Source of the DNA: Candidatus Poribacteria bacterium
Lineage (GTDB): Bacteria; Poribacteria; WGA-4E; UBA9662
DNA: 12,340 bases
Assembly: GCA_002729015.1 (NCBI GenBank)
Contig: PBVO01000153.1
Location: 28,313 to 40,652, forward strand
Direction of reading: 5' to 3'
The notes beneath the pieces were generated by a model, which made no database searches, was not told where the DNA came from, and was given only the letters and a program-made list of their open reading frames with translations. The translations under genes were made by a program, and so were the position numbers. This document shows, piece by piece, positions 1 through 9,016 of this stretch. Position 1 is the first letter of the stretch. Each line of letters opens with the position of its first letter.

Positions 1-1382
1 GGATCAACCTTAGTGTGGTTGTGAATTTGCTCAATGGTCATACCAAATTGAAAGGCATTTTTAATATAAAAAATTCGCTCAACATTAGGAATATTCAGTT
101 TACTTATCAGTTCATCCGAGTTTCTAAACAAAGATGAGTTACCCCAAAGATGATTGTCTAGGCCAGTCCATCCGTTTTCCAAAGAACGTAATCCTTTTTG
201 GATTGCCTCCTTGAATGTTCTCCCAATAGACATAGCTTCGCCTACTGATTTCATACGAGTGGTCAACGTTTCATCCGTACCCGGAAATTTCTCAAACGCC
301 CAGCGTGGTATTTTTGCCACCACGTAATCAATTGTTGGCTCAAATGATGATGGTGTCTTTTTGGTAATGTCGTTGGGGATTTCATCCAACGTGTAACCAA
401 CAGCGAGTTTAGCTGCGATTTTGGCAATAGGAAATCCAGTTGCTTTGGATGCTAGGGCAGAACTCCGAGAGACACGTGGGTTCATTTCAATGACAGTTTG
501 CCGACCACTATCTGGATCCACAGCAAATTGGATGTTTGATCCACCAGTATCTACACCAATTTTCCGAATAATCTGAATAGCCGAATTTCGCATGACCTGA
601 TATTCTTTATCACTCAAGGTTTGAGCAGGAGCAACGGTTATTGAGTCCCCAGTGTGAACCCCCATAGCATCAAAATTCTCGATTGAACAGATTATAACTA
701 CGTTATCAACTCTGTCCCGCATCACCTCCAGCTCAAATTCTTTCCATCCGATAACCGACTCTTCTACTAACACTTCGTTGACAGGGCTAAGTGTTATACC
801 CTGCTGAATCATATCACGATATTCTTCAATGTTGTAAGCAATACCACCACCAGTTCCACCCAAAGTAAATGCAGGTCGAATGATTGCTGGGAAGCCTATG
901 TCCTTCACAATCTCCATTGCGGATTCTAGGGAACGAGCTATACCACTTTCTGGTACATCCAAACCAATCTGGAGCATAGCATTCTTAAATAATTCTCGAT
1001 CTTCTGCCATTCTTATGGCAGGTAGTTTCGCTCCGATTAGTTCCACTTGAAATTGGTCTAAGACCCCTTTTTCAGCTAATTCCACCGCTACATTCAGTCC
1101 AGTTTGTCCGCCCAAGGTTGGAAGTAGAGCTTGAGGCCGTTCTTTTTCAATTATTTTCGCCACTGTATCTGCAAAAATTGGTTCTACATAGGTCTGATCG
1201 GCAATTTCAGGGTCGGTCATAATAGTCGCAGGATTACTATTCACCAAGGTAATTTCGTAACCCTCTTCCCTTAAGGCTTTACAAGCTTGAGTACCAGAGT
1301 AGTCAAATTCACACGCTTGGCCTATAATGATCGGCCCAGAACCAATGATTAAAATCTTCTGAATATCTGTTCTTTTTGGCAT
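1..1382 (-). CDS. carB: Carbamoyl-phosphate synthase large subunit, N-terminal part (gene runs off the left edge)
   Basis: Large (synthetase) subunit of carbamoyl-phosphate synthase. It uses bicarbonate, two ATP and ammonia delivered from CarA to make carbamoyl phosphate for pyrimidine and arginine synthesis in the cytoplasm. The frame is open for 460 codons from the ATG at 1382 to the window edge, and begins [18 protein letters not shown]. The visible part covers the pre-ATP-grasp domain, the first ATP-grasp (carboxyphosphate) domain and the start of the oligomerisation domain. ATP- and metal-binding residues fall at the same numbers as in E. coli CarB: R129, R169 (IIRP), E215 (GWKE), Q285, E299 and N301 ([19 protein letters not shown]). 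There are no frameshifts or internal stops. Full-length CarB is about 1,070 residues, so a little over 40% is present. It lies 200 bp downstream of carA, a longer gap than elsewhere in this operon, and the ribosome-binding site is weak (an A-rich stretch only). Confidence 0.97.
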   Translation of the reverse strand, partial: MPKRTDIQKILIIGSGPIIIGQACEFDYSGTQACKALREEGYEITLVNSNPATIMTDPEIADQTYVEPIFADTVAKIIEKERPQALLPTLGGQTGLNVAVELAEKGVLDQFQVELIGAKLPAIRMAEDRELFKNAMLQIGLDVPESGIARSLESAMEIVKDIGFPAIIRPAFTLGGTGGGIAYNIEEYRDMIQQGITLSPVNEVLVEESVIGWKEFELEVMRDRVDNVVIICSIENFDAMGVHTGDSITVAPAQTLSDKEYQVMRNSAIQIIRKIGVDTGGSNIQFAVDPDSGRQTVIEMNPRVSRSSALASKATGFPIAKIAAKLAVGYTLDEIPNDITKKTPSSFEPTIDYVVAKIPRWAFEKFPGTDETLTTRMKSVGEAMSIGRTFKEAIQKGLRSLENGWTGLDNHLWGNSSLFRNSDELISKLNIPNVERIFYIKNAFQFGMTIEQIHNHTKVD

Positions 1383-1582
1383 ATTTTCTTAGATTACAAT
1401 TTATCGAATATAAGAATACGAAAAATTCGAAGTTTAATTGACAGAGAGTGAGGCCCCCCCAAGTATTTTTTACGATCTATCCCCATTTTGAAATAATTAA
1501 ATTACAAATTTTACTTCTTCATGAATAGTATTTATACACACAATTTTTTCTAAGGATGATACAAAATTAACTTCACACTTCT
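1383..1582 (-). other. carA-carB intergenic spacer with a doubtful 30-codon reading frame
   Basis: A 200-bp spacer inside an otherwise tightly packed operon. On the minus strand it holds a small frame from ATG 1486 to TAA 1394, encoding 30 residues rich in K, R and I (begins MGIDRKKYLGG). This frame has no Shine-Dalgarno sequence and no recognisable family, so I do not call it a gene. A run of seven G (minus strand, 1460-1454) lies inside it. I found no convincing promoter, no second PyrR-binding consensus and no U-tract terminator here, so carB is most simply read as co-transcribed with carA. Confidence 0.4.
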
Positions 1583-2707
1583 TCACCCAGAATCATCTAT
1601 CCGGTCAACAAATTGATTAAATAGATAACTAGCATCGTGTGGACCGGGAGATGCTTCTGGGTGATACTGTACTGAGAATGCGTCACAATCAATAAAATCT
1701 ATACCTTCTAAAGTTTGGTCATTTAGGTTAATATGCGTAACCTCAACTTTCTGAGGCAAAGTGTCAATATCGACACAAAATCCATGATTTTGTGCTGTTA
1801 TTTCCACTTGGCCGGTTGATAATCTTTGAACTGGCTGGTTACCTCCACGATGACCAAACTTTAACTTGAAAGTTTTTGCACCAACCGCTCTGCAGAGTAG
1901 TTGATGTCCTAAGCAAATACCAAAAATGGGCTTTTGTCCTAGTAACTGCTGAATAGTTTTTACTGCGTATTCTATTGGTTCAGGGTCTCCTGGGCCATTA
2001 GATAAAAAGATACCATCGGGTTGTAAAGCTAAAATGTCATCCGTAGAGGTATTCGCAGGCACGACTGTAACTTCACACCCATGAGATATCAATTGGCGTA
2101 AGATATTGTTTTTAATTCCAAAATCGATGGCTACTACTTTTTTAAGTTCGTTAGGGGACGAGGTCAGACTGTGAGTAGGATAGAAATCGGAATTAGGCTC
2201 AAAGGCCGCTTCATATATGTCCTCGCAGGTCACTTTTTGCACAAAATCTTTACCAGTCATACCTCCGAATGTTTTAGCTTTCTCAACTAGGGTTTGAGCA
2301 TCAAATTCTTGAGTTGAGATGATACCATCAATAACGCCATGCAAACGTAATCGTTTGGTCAACGCCCTAGTGTCAATTCCGTGAACACCAATGATGTTGT
2401 TCTTTTTAAGGTAGTCCCCAAAACTACCTTGCGAACGCCAGTTACTATGATAACTGCTATATTCCCGTACCACAAAACCGGAGGCTTTTGGGCTATTTGA
2501 TTCTTGGTCAGAAGAATTGACGCCATAATTACCGATTAACGGATAGGTCATTGTGACGATTTGCCCATAATATGAAGGATCTGTCACAATCTCTTGGTAA
2601 CCAGTCATGCTGGTATTAAACACCACTTCGCCTACTGCTTCTCCAGTTGCACCAAAATGTTCACCCTCAAAAAAAGTACCATCTGCTAAGGCCAGTACAG
2701 CCCTCAT
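1583..2707 (-). CDS. carA: Carbamoyl-phosphate synthase small (glutaminase) subunit
   Basis: Glutamine amidotransferase subunit of carbamoyl-phosphate synthase. It hydrolyses glutamine and channels ammonia to CarB. At 374 residues the length is normal. Residues 1-150 are the CarA-specific N-terminal domain ([35 protein letters not shown]). Residues about 190-370 form the class I glutaminase domain, with the oxyanion segment SNGPGDPEP (236-244), nucleophile C265 in GICLGHQLL, and catalytic H349 and E351 in [12 protein letters not shown]. All active-site residues are present, so it should be active. The ATG at 2707 has a good ribosome-binding site (GAGGGTG, ending 4 nt upstream), and the gene starts 16 nt after the pyrC stop, consistent with co-transcription. 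The carbamoyl phosphate it helps make would feed aspartate transcarbamylase, whose gene (pyrB) is not in this window. Confidence 0.97.
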   Translation of the reverse strand: MRAVLALADGTFFEGEHFGATGEAVGEVVFNTSMTGYQEIVTDPSYYGQIVTMTYPLIGNYGVNSSDQESNSPKASGFVVREYSSYHSNWRSQGSFGDYLKKNNIIGVHGIDTRALTKRLRLHGVIDGIISTQEFDAQTLVEKAKTFGGMTGKDFVQKVTCEDIYEAAFEPNSDFYPTHSLTSSPNELKKVVAIDFGIKNNILRQLISHGCEVTVVPANTSTDDILALQPDGIFLSNGPGDPEPIEYAVKTIQQLLGQKPIFGICLGHQLLCRAVGAKTFKLKFGHRGGNQPVQRLSTGQVEITAQNHGFCVDIDTLPQKVEVTHINLNDQTLEGIDFIDCDAFSVQYHPEASPGPHDASYLFNQFVDRIDDSG

Positions 2708-2723
2708 TTTTCACCCTCAGCTT

Positions 2724-5259
<2,536 letters not shown>

Positions 5260-5309
5260 TTGTGTACTTGCAATCGTCCTTTTGGACTAAAAAAATGGAT
5301 TGAACAGGC

Positions 5310-5332
5310 AAAAAAAAACCTCCCATAGGAGG
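5310..5332 (-). terminator. Intrinsic (attenuator) terminator in the pyr leader
   Basis: GC-rich stem CCTCC/GGAGG (5332-5328 with 5323-5319) with a 4-nt loop, followed directly by nine U (5318-5310) on the minus strand. It lies 50 nt before the first start codon of the operon. The stem is short for a strong terminator, which suits a conditional one. Confidence 0.87.
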
Positions 5333-5405
5333 ATTCTATCAAAAAACAAACTTTGGGAAGCGAACGCAGAAAAGAATTGAACTCTATCGTAGCTATAGCA
5401 TGCCT

Positions 5406-5440
5406 CCCTTTCCTAACCTCACCGGATTAGTTTAAAAGGG
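5406..5440 (-). promoter_or_regulatory. PyrR-binding RNA hairpin
   Basis: The minus strand at 5428-5415 reads AATCCGGTGAGGTT, a 14/14 match to the PyrR-binding consensus ARUCCNGNGAGGYU. It folds as the upper stem CUAAUC/GGUUAG closing the hexaloop CGGUGA (consensus CNGNGA). Below it come an asymmetric internal bulge (UAAA versus G) and a lower stem CCCUUU/AAAGGG (5440-5435 with 5411-5406). This matches the known architecture of PyrR-binding loops. A single element is present; no second consensus was seen elsewhere in the window. Confidence 0.92.
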
Positions 5441-5478
5441 TTTCGATCGATGGATGACCCCACCTGACAACCTCGGCC

Positions 5479-5507
5479 AGTCTATCACAAATTACTATAC
5501 GATTCAA
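5479..5507 (-). promoter_or_regulatory. Candidate sigma70-type promoter for the pyr operon
   Basis: On the minus strand, TTGAAT (5507-5502) and TAGACT (5484-5479) are separated by exactly 17 bp; each hexamer matches the consensus at 4 of 6 positions. The predicted start, near 5472, would place the PyrR hairpin about 30 nt into the transcript, which fits an attenuator leader. Assigned by position and spacing only. Confidence 0.5.
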
Positions 5508-5609
5508 GTGAGAAATTTAGCCAAATTAAATCTTAACAAGTATAATGGAAGTTTTCCTAACCATTTATGTCCTTCATTTTCAGTCTACGGGAAAAGTTCT
5601 GATGTAGAT

Positions 5610-5639
5610 ATAACTTGAGGTAAATCTACCACAAGTTAT
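5610..5639. repeat. 30-bp near-perfect inverted repeat (hairpin)
   Basis: Arms ATAACTTG (5610-5617) and CAAGTTAT (5632-5639) are perfectly complementary. Inside, after one A/A mismatch on each side, GGTA (5619-5622) pairs with TACC (5627-5630) around the 4-nt loop AATC. That gives 12 bp of stem in 30 nt. There is no T-run on either side, so it is not a standard intrinsic terminator. It could be a protein-binding operator, an RNA-stabilising hairpin, or a small dispersed repeat. Confidence 0.7.
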
Positions 5640-5718
5640 GTGAAGAGACTTCTCCCTCTCTGTTTTCTCTACATCTATGACTGACTCAAGCATTACGTCA
5701 TCCGGCCCTAATTTATAG

Positions 5719-5737
5719 CACATCTGACAGATATGTG
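5719..5737. repeat. Short bulged hairpin
   Basis: CAC-ATCTG, a single A, then CAGAT-AT-GTG: eight complementary pairs with a 2-nt bulge. The core ATCTG-A-CAGAT is a perfect odd palindrome. The one-base apex makes it a better DNA operator than RNA hairpin. No partner gene can be assigned. Confidence 0.45.
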
Positions 5738-5930
5738 AAATATCATCAGCCAAATGTATTTATAACTGAATTTGGTCTGAAGATTCTTTGTATAACTATT
5801 TTTAAAATCCCTTGTTATATACAAAACTAACTCTAGAAATAGTGGAAAAACATTTTTATCTGTGAGCACATGTCACGCGTTCGTATTTTTCATTATTGCT
5901 TCAGTTTTCATTTTGCAGATATGGTGTTTA

Positions 5931-6734
5931 TTATAGCTTTCCCTGTTTCAGCATTTTTTTTCCATAGGCTTCAAGTGAAAATTGGTCATCTGAGGATAGA
6001 TGATCGGATATACATAACTGACTACAAATTTTCTCAAATCGTTTAATATCTCTTAACCCCATAATTGTCAAGTGAACTGATGGTTGACTCAAGACATAGC
6101 GGTAGAATTGAACTGGTGCTGGGACGTTTGATGAACTCAATAATTTATCGTTGCGACTCGCATTCATAATTACAATACCAACGTTATGTTCATCTGCATG
6201 GGGAAAGATTTCTGTCTCTGCTTGTTTCATTGCACAGTTATACCAGCATAAAACGGTATCAAAATTACCGGTGGCTACAGCTAAACCGACCTGTTTCCAA
6301 TCATGTCCTGTAACTCCGATAAAACGAATCAAGCCACGCTGTTTGGCTTTCAAAACTTCACCGTATACGCCATTATTTGCAAAGGCCTGTTCTCGCTCTA
6401 TTGAAGTATTAAGGTGGTGTAGTTGATAAATATCAATATAGTCAGTTTTCAAAAATCTTAGAGAAGCCTCCAAATCTAGTCGAGCTTCGTTAGCAGTTCT
6501 CTTATCAGTTTTAGAAGCCAAAATAACTTGATCTCTACGATTTTGCAACGCTTTCCCTATTAGCTTTTCATCTTCACCATCTCGATAGTTACGAGCAGTA
6601 TCCAAATAGTTAACACCAAAATCTAGGGCTTTTTGATAGCCTTCTACTGTTTGGCAATAAGCTCCACCAATTCCTAATCGAGTAACTTCAATTTCGGTTC
6701 GCCCTAGAATGGACCGCGGTATGTTATTAATCAT
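5931..6734 (-). CDS. Aldo/keto reductase family oxidoreductase
   Basis: A cytoplasmic NAD(P)H-dependent aldo/keto reductase (TIM barrel) of 267 residues. The catalytic tetrad is visible: D45 and Y50 in YLDTARNYRDGE, K75 in ILASKTDKR, and H106/H107 in DIYQLHHLN. Other family marks are RSILGRTEIEVTRLGIGG at the N terminus and GLIRFIGVTGH (134-144). The late cofactor-binding segment (about 220-235, TIMGLRDIKRFE) is reduced. It resembles the short AKRs often annotated as predicted oxidoreductases and lacks the C-terminal ferredoxin-like extension seen in some relatives. The substrate cannot be predicted. The start is supported by a strong GGAGG 6-7 nt before the ATG. It appears to be a single-gene unit, divergent from the DUF1800 gene and 670 bp upstream of the HD-domain gene. 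Confidence 0.92.
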   Translation of the reverse strand: MINNIPRSILGRTEIEVTRLGIGGAYCQTVEGYQKALDFGVNYLDTARNYRDGEDEKLIGKALQNRRDQVILASKTDKRTANEARLDLEASLRFLKTDYIDIYQLHHLNTSIEREQAFANNGVYGEVLKAKQRGLIRFIGVTGHDWKQVGLAVATGNFDTVLCWYNCAMKQAETEIFPHADEHNVGIVIMNASRNDKLLSSSNVPAPVQFYRYVLSQPSVHLTIMGLRDIKRFEKICSQLCISDHLSSDDQFSLEAYGKKMLKQGKL

Positions 6735-7215
6735 CTTTGTCCTCCGTATTTTTTCTCTTTTTTATTATTTTCCGAACCTTTCGAGTTAACTCAGTGTCTT
6801 ATCTAACACAGGCCAAGTAAAGATAAAAAGCCACAATCGGCGAACTCAACTATGTTGCGTAAATTCAATTTTCCCCTCGCTTTATTGACCGTGATTATAA
6901 CTATTTATTTCCCCCTTAGCTGTAGCTAGAGATCGAGATGGGTACCCTCACGATAAGGAAACCAAAACCAAGTGTCATCAAAAAGTGACAATTCTCCCAA
7001 CTGACAGCCGAATGGTGGAAAGCTATCAAAAGTAAAGTCAATCAAATGAAAGAAGCCGAAGCGGAACCTGAGGAAATTAAACAAACAGTCGATTAAATAA
7101 ATGCAAGAAAGTAATCTATCTATAAAATAAATAGTCGCTTTATCGTCTATACTACAACCTAATACTCAGTAGAAAAGGATTGATGCACAACTAAATTCAT
7201 CTATGGTTTTCTTTT
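6735..7215. other. Divergent intergenic region between the aldo/keto reductase and DUF1800 genes
   Basis: About 480 bp holding the upstream regions of both flanking genes. On the minus strand a perfect TATAAT lies at 6899-6894, about 160 bp before the aldo/keto reductase start, but without a good -35. TTATCT and AGATAA arms flank 17 bp near 6800-6835. On the plus strand, TATACT at 7148-7153 resembles a -10 for the DUF1800 gene but also lacks a -35. A short interrupted reading frame occupies 6938-7096 (separate entry). No RNA gene was seen. Confidence 0.45.
6938..7096 (+). pseudogene. Possible gene remnant: short frame interrupted by one TGA
   Basis: One frame runs from ATG 6938 to TAA 7094-7096 with a single in-frame TGA at 6986-6988. 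It gives 16 codons (MGTLTIRKPKPSVIKK) and then 35 more whose C-terminal part is charged and helix-like (LTAEWWKAIKSKVNQMKEAE). The second part reads like the end of a real protein: Trp, Lys and Glu rich, with natural codon use. There is no ribosome-binding site and no recognised family. It could be a decayed gene tail or chance. Confidence is low. Confidence 0.25.
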
Positions 7216-9003
7216 ATGTCTAAATATATTAGCCGAGTTTTGTTATTACTTTCTGTATTCACTTCACTAACTTTGTCAAATGCAAAAACAAATCCGTTTC
7301 CATATGCTGAAGAGGGGTTAACCAAAAGAGAGGCCTCTGTTCATCTTCTCAACCGATTCACATTTGGTCCTAAACCGAATCAAATTGAACAAGTAATGGC
7401 CTTAGGGTTGGAACAATGGTTTTATCAACAAATGGAACCTCAGAAATCCTCAGTTACATTACAAAACAAATTATCACATTTGGCAATCACTAATATGACT
7501 ACTCGGGATATATTAAATCGGCATCCGAGCAGTAGTCAACTCAGAGCTTTAGCTAGACAAGAAGGGTTAATACCTAAAGAAGATTCCAAAACAAATTGGA
7601 AAGAAATCAAAAGTCAACTCCAAAAATTCTCACGAAATAAAGGCTTCCGAACTCAGAAACAGTTAATTAAAGAACTTAAAGCTCGGAAAATTTTACGGGC
7701 CGTTTATTCGGATCAACAGCTAGTTGAAGTTCTTGTCGATTTTTGGTTTAATCATTTTAATGTATCGTCCACTCATCGTCAGGCTAGAGTCTGGTTGCCT
7801 TCCTATGAGGAAGAAGTCATAAGACCAAACGTTTTGAGAAATTTTCGAACTATTTTGTCGGCAACATCTAAACATCCCGCGATGCTTTATTATCTGGATA
7901 ATCATCAGTCAAACGCAAAATTAGAAAATCAATTCGTAGGGAAACGAAGACTAATTGGAAAAAAATCGATGATGCCATCAGATGATAAAGGTCTGTTGAC
8001 ACCCAAAAACGCTAATCGGAAAAAAAATTGGGGAATTAATGAGAACTATGCCCGTGAATTGCTAGAACTTCATACATTGGGAATAGACGGTAATTATTAC
8101 ACGCAAGATGACATATTGACTGTGGCTCGATCTTTGACTGGTTGGAAGGTAAATACTAAGTATGCGAGAACAAACAGATCAAAAAAACAGACAAGCGATA
8201 CCTATTTTACTTTTGTGTCTAGAAATCATGACATTAAAGCAAAGATGTTTTTAGGCAACTATTTACCCCCAAATAGAGGGATTGAAGATGGAGAGGAAAT
8301 TTTAGATATTGTAGCTCAGCATTCCTCAACGGCCCGGCATATTTCAAATAAACTAGCAATTCGTTTCGTAACGGAAAAACCGACTGAAGCCTATATCGAA
8401 TCGTTAGCCCAAGTATTTCTAGCGAGCAATGGGGATTTAACTCAAATGATGATAGCTATAGCTTACTCGACAGAATTTTGGGCTGAAGCAAAAAAATATA
8501 ACCGTACCAAATCTCCTTTTCGTATGGTTATCGGCACATTGCGTGCGATGAATGCCGAAATTATTTCAACAATACAACTGGCTAATCGCATCGCAGGAAT
8601 GGGGCAAGATCTATATGCTTGCCAACCACCAACTGGTTACCTAGATACTGGTAATAATTGGATTAATGCTTCCTCAGTTCTGCACAGGACTAACTTTGGC
8701 CTTAATCTTTTGACGGGTCATATTAGAGGGTTAACAATCAAGCTTGGAGATGACTTGTTACAACAGTCATCAAGCACACAAATAGAAACACTTTGCTCGA
8801 GACTTCTACCTACTCAAGAAGTACATCTAATGAGCAAAGAAATTATGCTGATATTAGCTAAAAAACCGGACTTAAACAAAAAAAAATCGAATAGAAAACG
8901 AAATAAACAACACCGGAATCGTTGGAGAAGAAAAACTGACGAATGGCAGCTTATGCAGATTGCTGGTTTGATTATTGGTTCACCACAATTTCAGGTTTAT
9001 TAA
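7216..9003 (+). CDS. DUF1800 family protein, probably exported
   Basis: A 595-residue DUF1800 protein of unknown biochemical function. Residues 1-23 form a Sec-type signal peptide (MSKY, hydrophobic core SRVLLLLSVFTSLTL, likely cleavage near SNA-K), so it probably acts outside the cytoplasm. Family blocks in order: LLNRFTFGP (44-52), ALGLEQWFYQQM (62-73), VEVLVDFWFNHFNV (170-183), NYARELLELHTLGIDG (277-292) with LTVARSLTGWK (301-311), RHISNKLAIRFV (374-385), and QPPTGY then WINASSVLHRTNFGL (482-496). A very basic stretch at about 555-573 (KKKSNRKRNKQHRNRWRRK) interrupts the C-terminal region and looks like an insertion. The ATG has no good Shine-Dalgarno sequence; a better one (AAAAGGAT) precedes a three-codon frame at 7183. 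The DUF1501 partner starts 13 nt after the stop, so the two are co-transcribed. Confidence 0.9.
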   Translation: MSKYISRVLLLLSVFTSLTLSNAKTNPFPYAEEGLTKREASVHLLNRFTFGPKPNQIEQVMALGLEQWFYQQMEPQKSSVTLQNKLSHLAITNMTTRDILNRHPSSSQLRALARQEGLIPKEDSKTNWKEIKSQLQKFSRNKGFRTQKQLIKELKARKILRAVYSDQQLVEVLVDFWFNHFNVSSTHRQARVWLPSYEEEVIRPNVLRNFRTILSATSKHPAMLYYLDNHQSNAKLENQFVGKRRLIGKKSMMPSDDKGLLTPKNANRKKNWGINENYARELLELHTLGIDGNYYTQDDILTVARSLTGWKVNTKYARTNRSKKQTSDTYFTFVSRNHDIKAKMFLGNYLPPNRGIEDGEEILDIVAQHSSTARHISNKLAIRFVTEKPTEAYIESLAQVFLASNGDLTQMMIAIAYSTEFWAEAKKYNRTKSPFRMVIGTLRAMNAEIISTIQLANRIAGMGQDLYACQPPTGYLDTGNNWINASSVLHRTNFGLNLLTGHIRGLTIKLGDDLLQQSSSTQIETLCSRLLPTQEVHLMSKEIMLILAKKPDLNKKKSNRKRNKQHRNRWRRKTDEWQLMQIAGLIIGSPQFQVY

Positions 9004-9016
9004 AGGTATTAACAAT

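Larger units (their letters stand above)
5310..5440 (-). promoter_or_regulatory. pyr operon leader attenuator (PyrR-responsive terminator/antiterminator switch)
   Basis: The untranslated leader before the HD-pyrR-pyrC-carA-carB operon contains three alternative elements. (1) A PyrR-binding anti-antiterminator hairpin at 5440-5406. (2) An intrinsic terminator at 5332-5310. (3) A possible antiterminator. The segment GGGAGG occurs twice on the minus strand, at 5408-5403 and at 5324-5319 (the terminator 3' arm), and the terminator 5' arm CCUCC (5332-5328) can pair with either copy. The upstream copy overlaps the AAAGGG arm of the PyrR hairpin, so the folds exclude each other. GGGAGGC (5408-5402) can also pair with GCUUCCC (5361-5355). 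With UMP-bound PyrR the hairpin forms and the terminator fires; without it, readthrough is favoured. Folding was done by eye. Confidence 0.87.
5508..5930. other. Gene-free intergenic region with hairpin-forming repeats
   Basis: About 420 bp between the aldo/keto reductase stop codon and the pyr promoter. I see no reading frame with a credible start and family, and no tRNA or rRNA signature. It is AT-rich and holds two clear inverted repeats (5610-5639 and 5719-5737, listed separately). An 8-bp complementary pair, GATGTAGA at 5601-5608 and TCTACATC at 5668-5675, could enclose the first one. No stem followed by a U-tract was found for terminating the aldo/keto reductase transcript. Confidence 0.5.

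Noticed and set aside
1446..1460. GAGAGTGAGGCC on the plus strand resembling the PyrR consensus GNGAGGYU
   Set aside because: It lacks the required UCC before the loop, is on the strand opposite to the operon mRNA and has no flanking stem.
5535..5546. Perfect TATAAT on the plus strand (5541-5546), considered as a promoter
   Set aside because: No acceptable -35 at 16-18 bp, and no plus-strand gene follows for more than 1.6 kb.
6986..6988. In-frame TGA considered as evidence of an alternative genetic code or selenocysteine
   Set aside because: All long genes in the window read with the standard code, no internal TGA is needed anywhere else, and no SECIS-like hairpin follows.
8975..9016. Upstream in-frame ATG for the DUF1501 gene
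   Set aside because: It would add 14 residues before the signal peptide and overlap DUF1800; ATG 9017 has the better ribosome-binding site and a normal N terminus.
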